Shown here one piece after another: positions 62,328 through 64,000 of a stretch of 64,000 nt of DNA. The position numbers were made by a program, and so were the translations under genes. How positions within the stretch are numbered: the stretch's first letter is position 1; every line of letters starts with the position of its first letter. The notes under the pieces are model-generated. The model saw only the letters and a list, made by a program, of their open reading frames with translations, was not told the DNA's origin and did no database searches. Source of the stretch: Massilia rhizosphaerae (GTDB taxonomy: Bacteria; Pseudomonadota; Gammaproteobacteria; Burkholderiales; Burkholderiaceae_D); the NCBI RefSeq assembly GCF_016093545.1, contig NZ_JADKYX010000001.1:62001-126000 (forward strand). The letters run 5' to 3'.

Positions 62328-64000
62328 TGCAGTCGGCGATCGACAAGCTGCGCGAACTGCGCGCGCTGCACGAAGACGGCCTGTTGAGCCGCCAGGAGTT
62401 CGACAGCCGCAAGAACGCGATCCTGGACGCGGCCTATCCGGCCGACGCGCCCGCGCTCGCCGACGGGCCTGCGCGGGCCGGCACGGAGATCGGCCTGATG
62501 GCCACGCAGGAAATGGGGCCCGCGCACCGGCGCTACCGCCTGGAGCGCCTGATCGCGCAGGGCGGCATGGGCGAGGTGTGGCAGGCGACCGACCTGGCCA
62601 CGCACGCGGAACTGGGCCACAGCGCCCAGGTCGCGTTGAAGATCCTGCCGCCGAGTCTCACGGAAAACTCGCTGCACGCCAAGCTCCTGATCGAGGAAGC
62701 GGCGCGCGCGCGCCAGCTGGCGCACCAGCATATCGTGCGCGTCTACGACTGGGCGCAGGACCCGGCCACGGGCAGCTATTTCATCATCATGGAATGCCTG
62801 GACGGCGAGGACCTCGACGCCCTGCTGGCGCGCGAGGGCCGGCTCGGCCTCGCGCGCGCGCTGGACCTGCTCGCGCCGGTGGCCGATGCGCTCGACTACG
62901 CGTGGGAGCGACACGGCCTCGTCCACCGCGACATCAAGCCGGCCAACGTCTTTCTGGCGCGCGGCGGCGACGTCAAGCTGCTCGACTTCGGCATCGCGGC
63001 GCGCGCCCGGGCCGGCGGTCTCGCGCTGGAGGCGCCGGCCGGTTCGGGCACGGCCGGCTACCGCGCGCCCGAAGCGGGCAGCGCCGGGGGCGTGCCGGCG
63101 CGCGCGCTGGACGTGCATGCGGTCGCGGCGATGCTGCATCGAATGGTGACGGGCGCGCTGCCGGGCGGCGACGCCGCGCGCCCCGAGGGCTTGAACGACG
63201 CCCAGTGGCAGGTGCTGCAATCGGGCTGCGCGCGCGACCCGGCGGCGCGTCCCGCCAGCGTGACCGAACTGCTCGCGCGGCTGCGCGCGGCGGACGGTCC
63301 CAGCGCGGACGAGCTGCGTGCCCGCGCCGAGGCCGACGCGGCCCGCGCGCGCGCCGAGCAGGCCGCGCAGGCCGCACGCGACGTCGCCGCGCGCAAGCTG
63401 GCAGAGGCGCGCGCGCAGGCGGAAGCGGCGGCCAAGGCCCAGCTGGACCGCCAGCGCCGCGAACAGGAGCGGGCGGCGAAGGCGTCCGCGGAACAGGCGC
63501 GCGCGGCGCGCAAGGACGCGTTGCGCCAGCAATTGCTGGAACGGCGCGCGGCCGAAGCGGAAAAGGCCAGGCTGGAACGCGAGGAGGCGCAGCGCAAGCT
63601 CGCGCAGGCCAAGGCGGCCGCCATCTACCTCGCCGAGCAGAAGCGCGCCCGGCTCGAAGAGGCGGCGCGCGCGCAAGCCATGCTCGAGCAGCTGCTGCCC
63701 ACGCCCGCGAGTCCCGTGGCCGATACGGAAGGCGTGCTGCGCGACCGTTTCGAGGACGGCGACACCAAGGGTCCGGAACTGGTGCTGCTACCGACGGGCC
63801 GCTTCCAGATGGGCTCCCCGGAGCACGAGCGCAAGACCGCGATGGACGCGGGTTCGCAGCCGGGCTGGCTGGCGCGCGAACTGCCGCAGCACTGGGTCGG
63901 CATCGACAAGCCGATCGCGATGGGCCGCTATCCCGTCACGGTGGGCGAATGGCGGCTGTTCGTCGCGAGCACGGGCTGGCGCCCGAGCGGGGAAGTCGAC
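62324..64000 (+). CDS. SHOCT-Ser/Thr kinase-FGE-sulfatase fusion (3' truncated)
   Basis: Open for 559 codons to the window end. Residues 5-37 are SHOCT-like (LRALHEDGLLSRQEFDSRK). A Hanks-type kinase follows from about 72 to 330: glycine loop IAQGGMGEVW, VALKIL with the ATP Lys, catalytic HRDIKPAN (His201), DFG and YRAPE. Residues 335-465 are an Ala/Arg/Glu coiled coil. From about 485 an FGE-sulfatase (SUMF1) domain begins: LVLLPTGRFQMGSPE, then MGRYPVTVGEW. No transmembrane segment up to the edge. It should phosphorylate proteins of this cluster; the FGE domain probably binds rather than oxidises, which cannot be tested because its end is missing. Confidence 0.9.
   Translation, partial: MMQSAIDKLRELRALHEDGLLSRQEFDSRKNAILDAAYPADAPALADGPARAGTEIGLMATQEMGPAHRRYRLERLIAQGGMGEVWQATDLATHAELGHSAQVALKILPPSLTENSLHAKLLIEEAARARQLAHQHIVRVYDWAQDPATGSYFIIMECLDGEDLDALLAREGRLGLARALDLLAPVADALDYAWERHGLVHRDIKPANVFLARGGDVKLLDFGIAARARAGGLALEAPAGSGTAGYRAPEAGSAGGVPARALDVHAVAAMLHRMVTGALPGGDAARPEGLNDAQWQVLQSGCARDPAARPASVTELLARLRAADGPSADELRARAEADAARARAEQAAQAARDVAARKLAEARAQAEAAAKAQLDRQRREQERAAKASAEQARAARKDALRQQLLERRAAEAEKARLEREEAQRKLAQAKAAAIYLAEQKRARLEEAARAQAMLEQLLPTPASPVADTEGVLRDRFEDGDTKGPELVLLPTGRFQMGSPEHERKTAMDAGSQPGWLARELPQHWVGIDKPIAMGRYPVTVGEWRLFVASTGWRPSGEVD

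Overview
The window is a high-GC, gene-dense chromosomal segment. Its gene content (bacterial NHEJ proteins, many plant-polysaccharide hydrolases, GGDEF/EAL signalling proteins, a T6SS cargo module) and coding style suggest an environmental betaproteobacterium of the Oxalobacteraceae, probably Massilia-like. That assignment is inference from content; there is no rRNA or marker gene in the window to confirm it. No tRNA, rRNA or CRISPR array was recognised.

Layout. 1-9733: a 5'-truncated LigD ligase/polymerase and its partner Ku, separated by a GH74 xyloglucanase, a GspC-like protein, a GH5 endoglucanase and a small membrane protein, then a stress-type SDR. 9882-12966: a diguanylate cyclase, a small membrane protein, an acyltransferase and an ArsC-family reductase. 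13098-17918: a lower-GC accessory island with an IS481-family element, two separate remnants of IS1182-family elements, orphan small genes, a frameshifted immunity-like gene, a GFA protein, a truncated membrane gene and a YidC paralogue. 17919-19349: an Hcp-Tae4-Tai4 type VI secretion cargo module closed by a clear terminator.

19526-31303: alcohol dehydrogenase, a parallel beta-helix lipoprotein, a GH30 glycosidase behind a strong promoter and a LacI-type operator, an EF-G paralogue overlapping an aldo/keto reductase, and a photoactive-yellow-protein homologue overlapping a GGDEF-EAL phosphodiesterase gene. The PYP promoter has a 20-nt spacer with a perfect palindrome (MerR style), and a broken CoA-ligase fragment lies just beyond it. 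31413-36599: M1 aminopeptidase, old yellow enzyme, Gdx-type SMR transporter and a solute-binding protein. 36868-40900: a tightly packed GT2, GT39, PAP2 and LAB-N set that looks like lipid-linked sugar transfer to the envelope.

40906-52929: transport, acyltransferase, pirin/azoreductase with a divergent LysR regulator, PS decarboxylase, a REP-like inverted repeat cluster next to an EamA transporter gene broken by internal deletion, an MFS exporter, an HD hydrolase, an RNase H-like protein and a thrombospondin-type-3 repeat protein. 53144-64000: a very large penicillin-binding transpeptidase followed by six genes in one orientation, mostly overlapping by 4 to 8 bases: an HTH-ending protein, a possible anti-sigma-like protein, a short SPFH-like protein, a duplicated Lon-like fold protein, a zinc-ribbon/coiled-coil SPFH-like protein and a SHOCT-Ser/Thr kinase-FGE fusion that runs off the window. 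This last cluster is the best candidate for an undescribed system.
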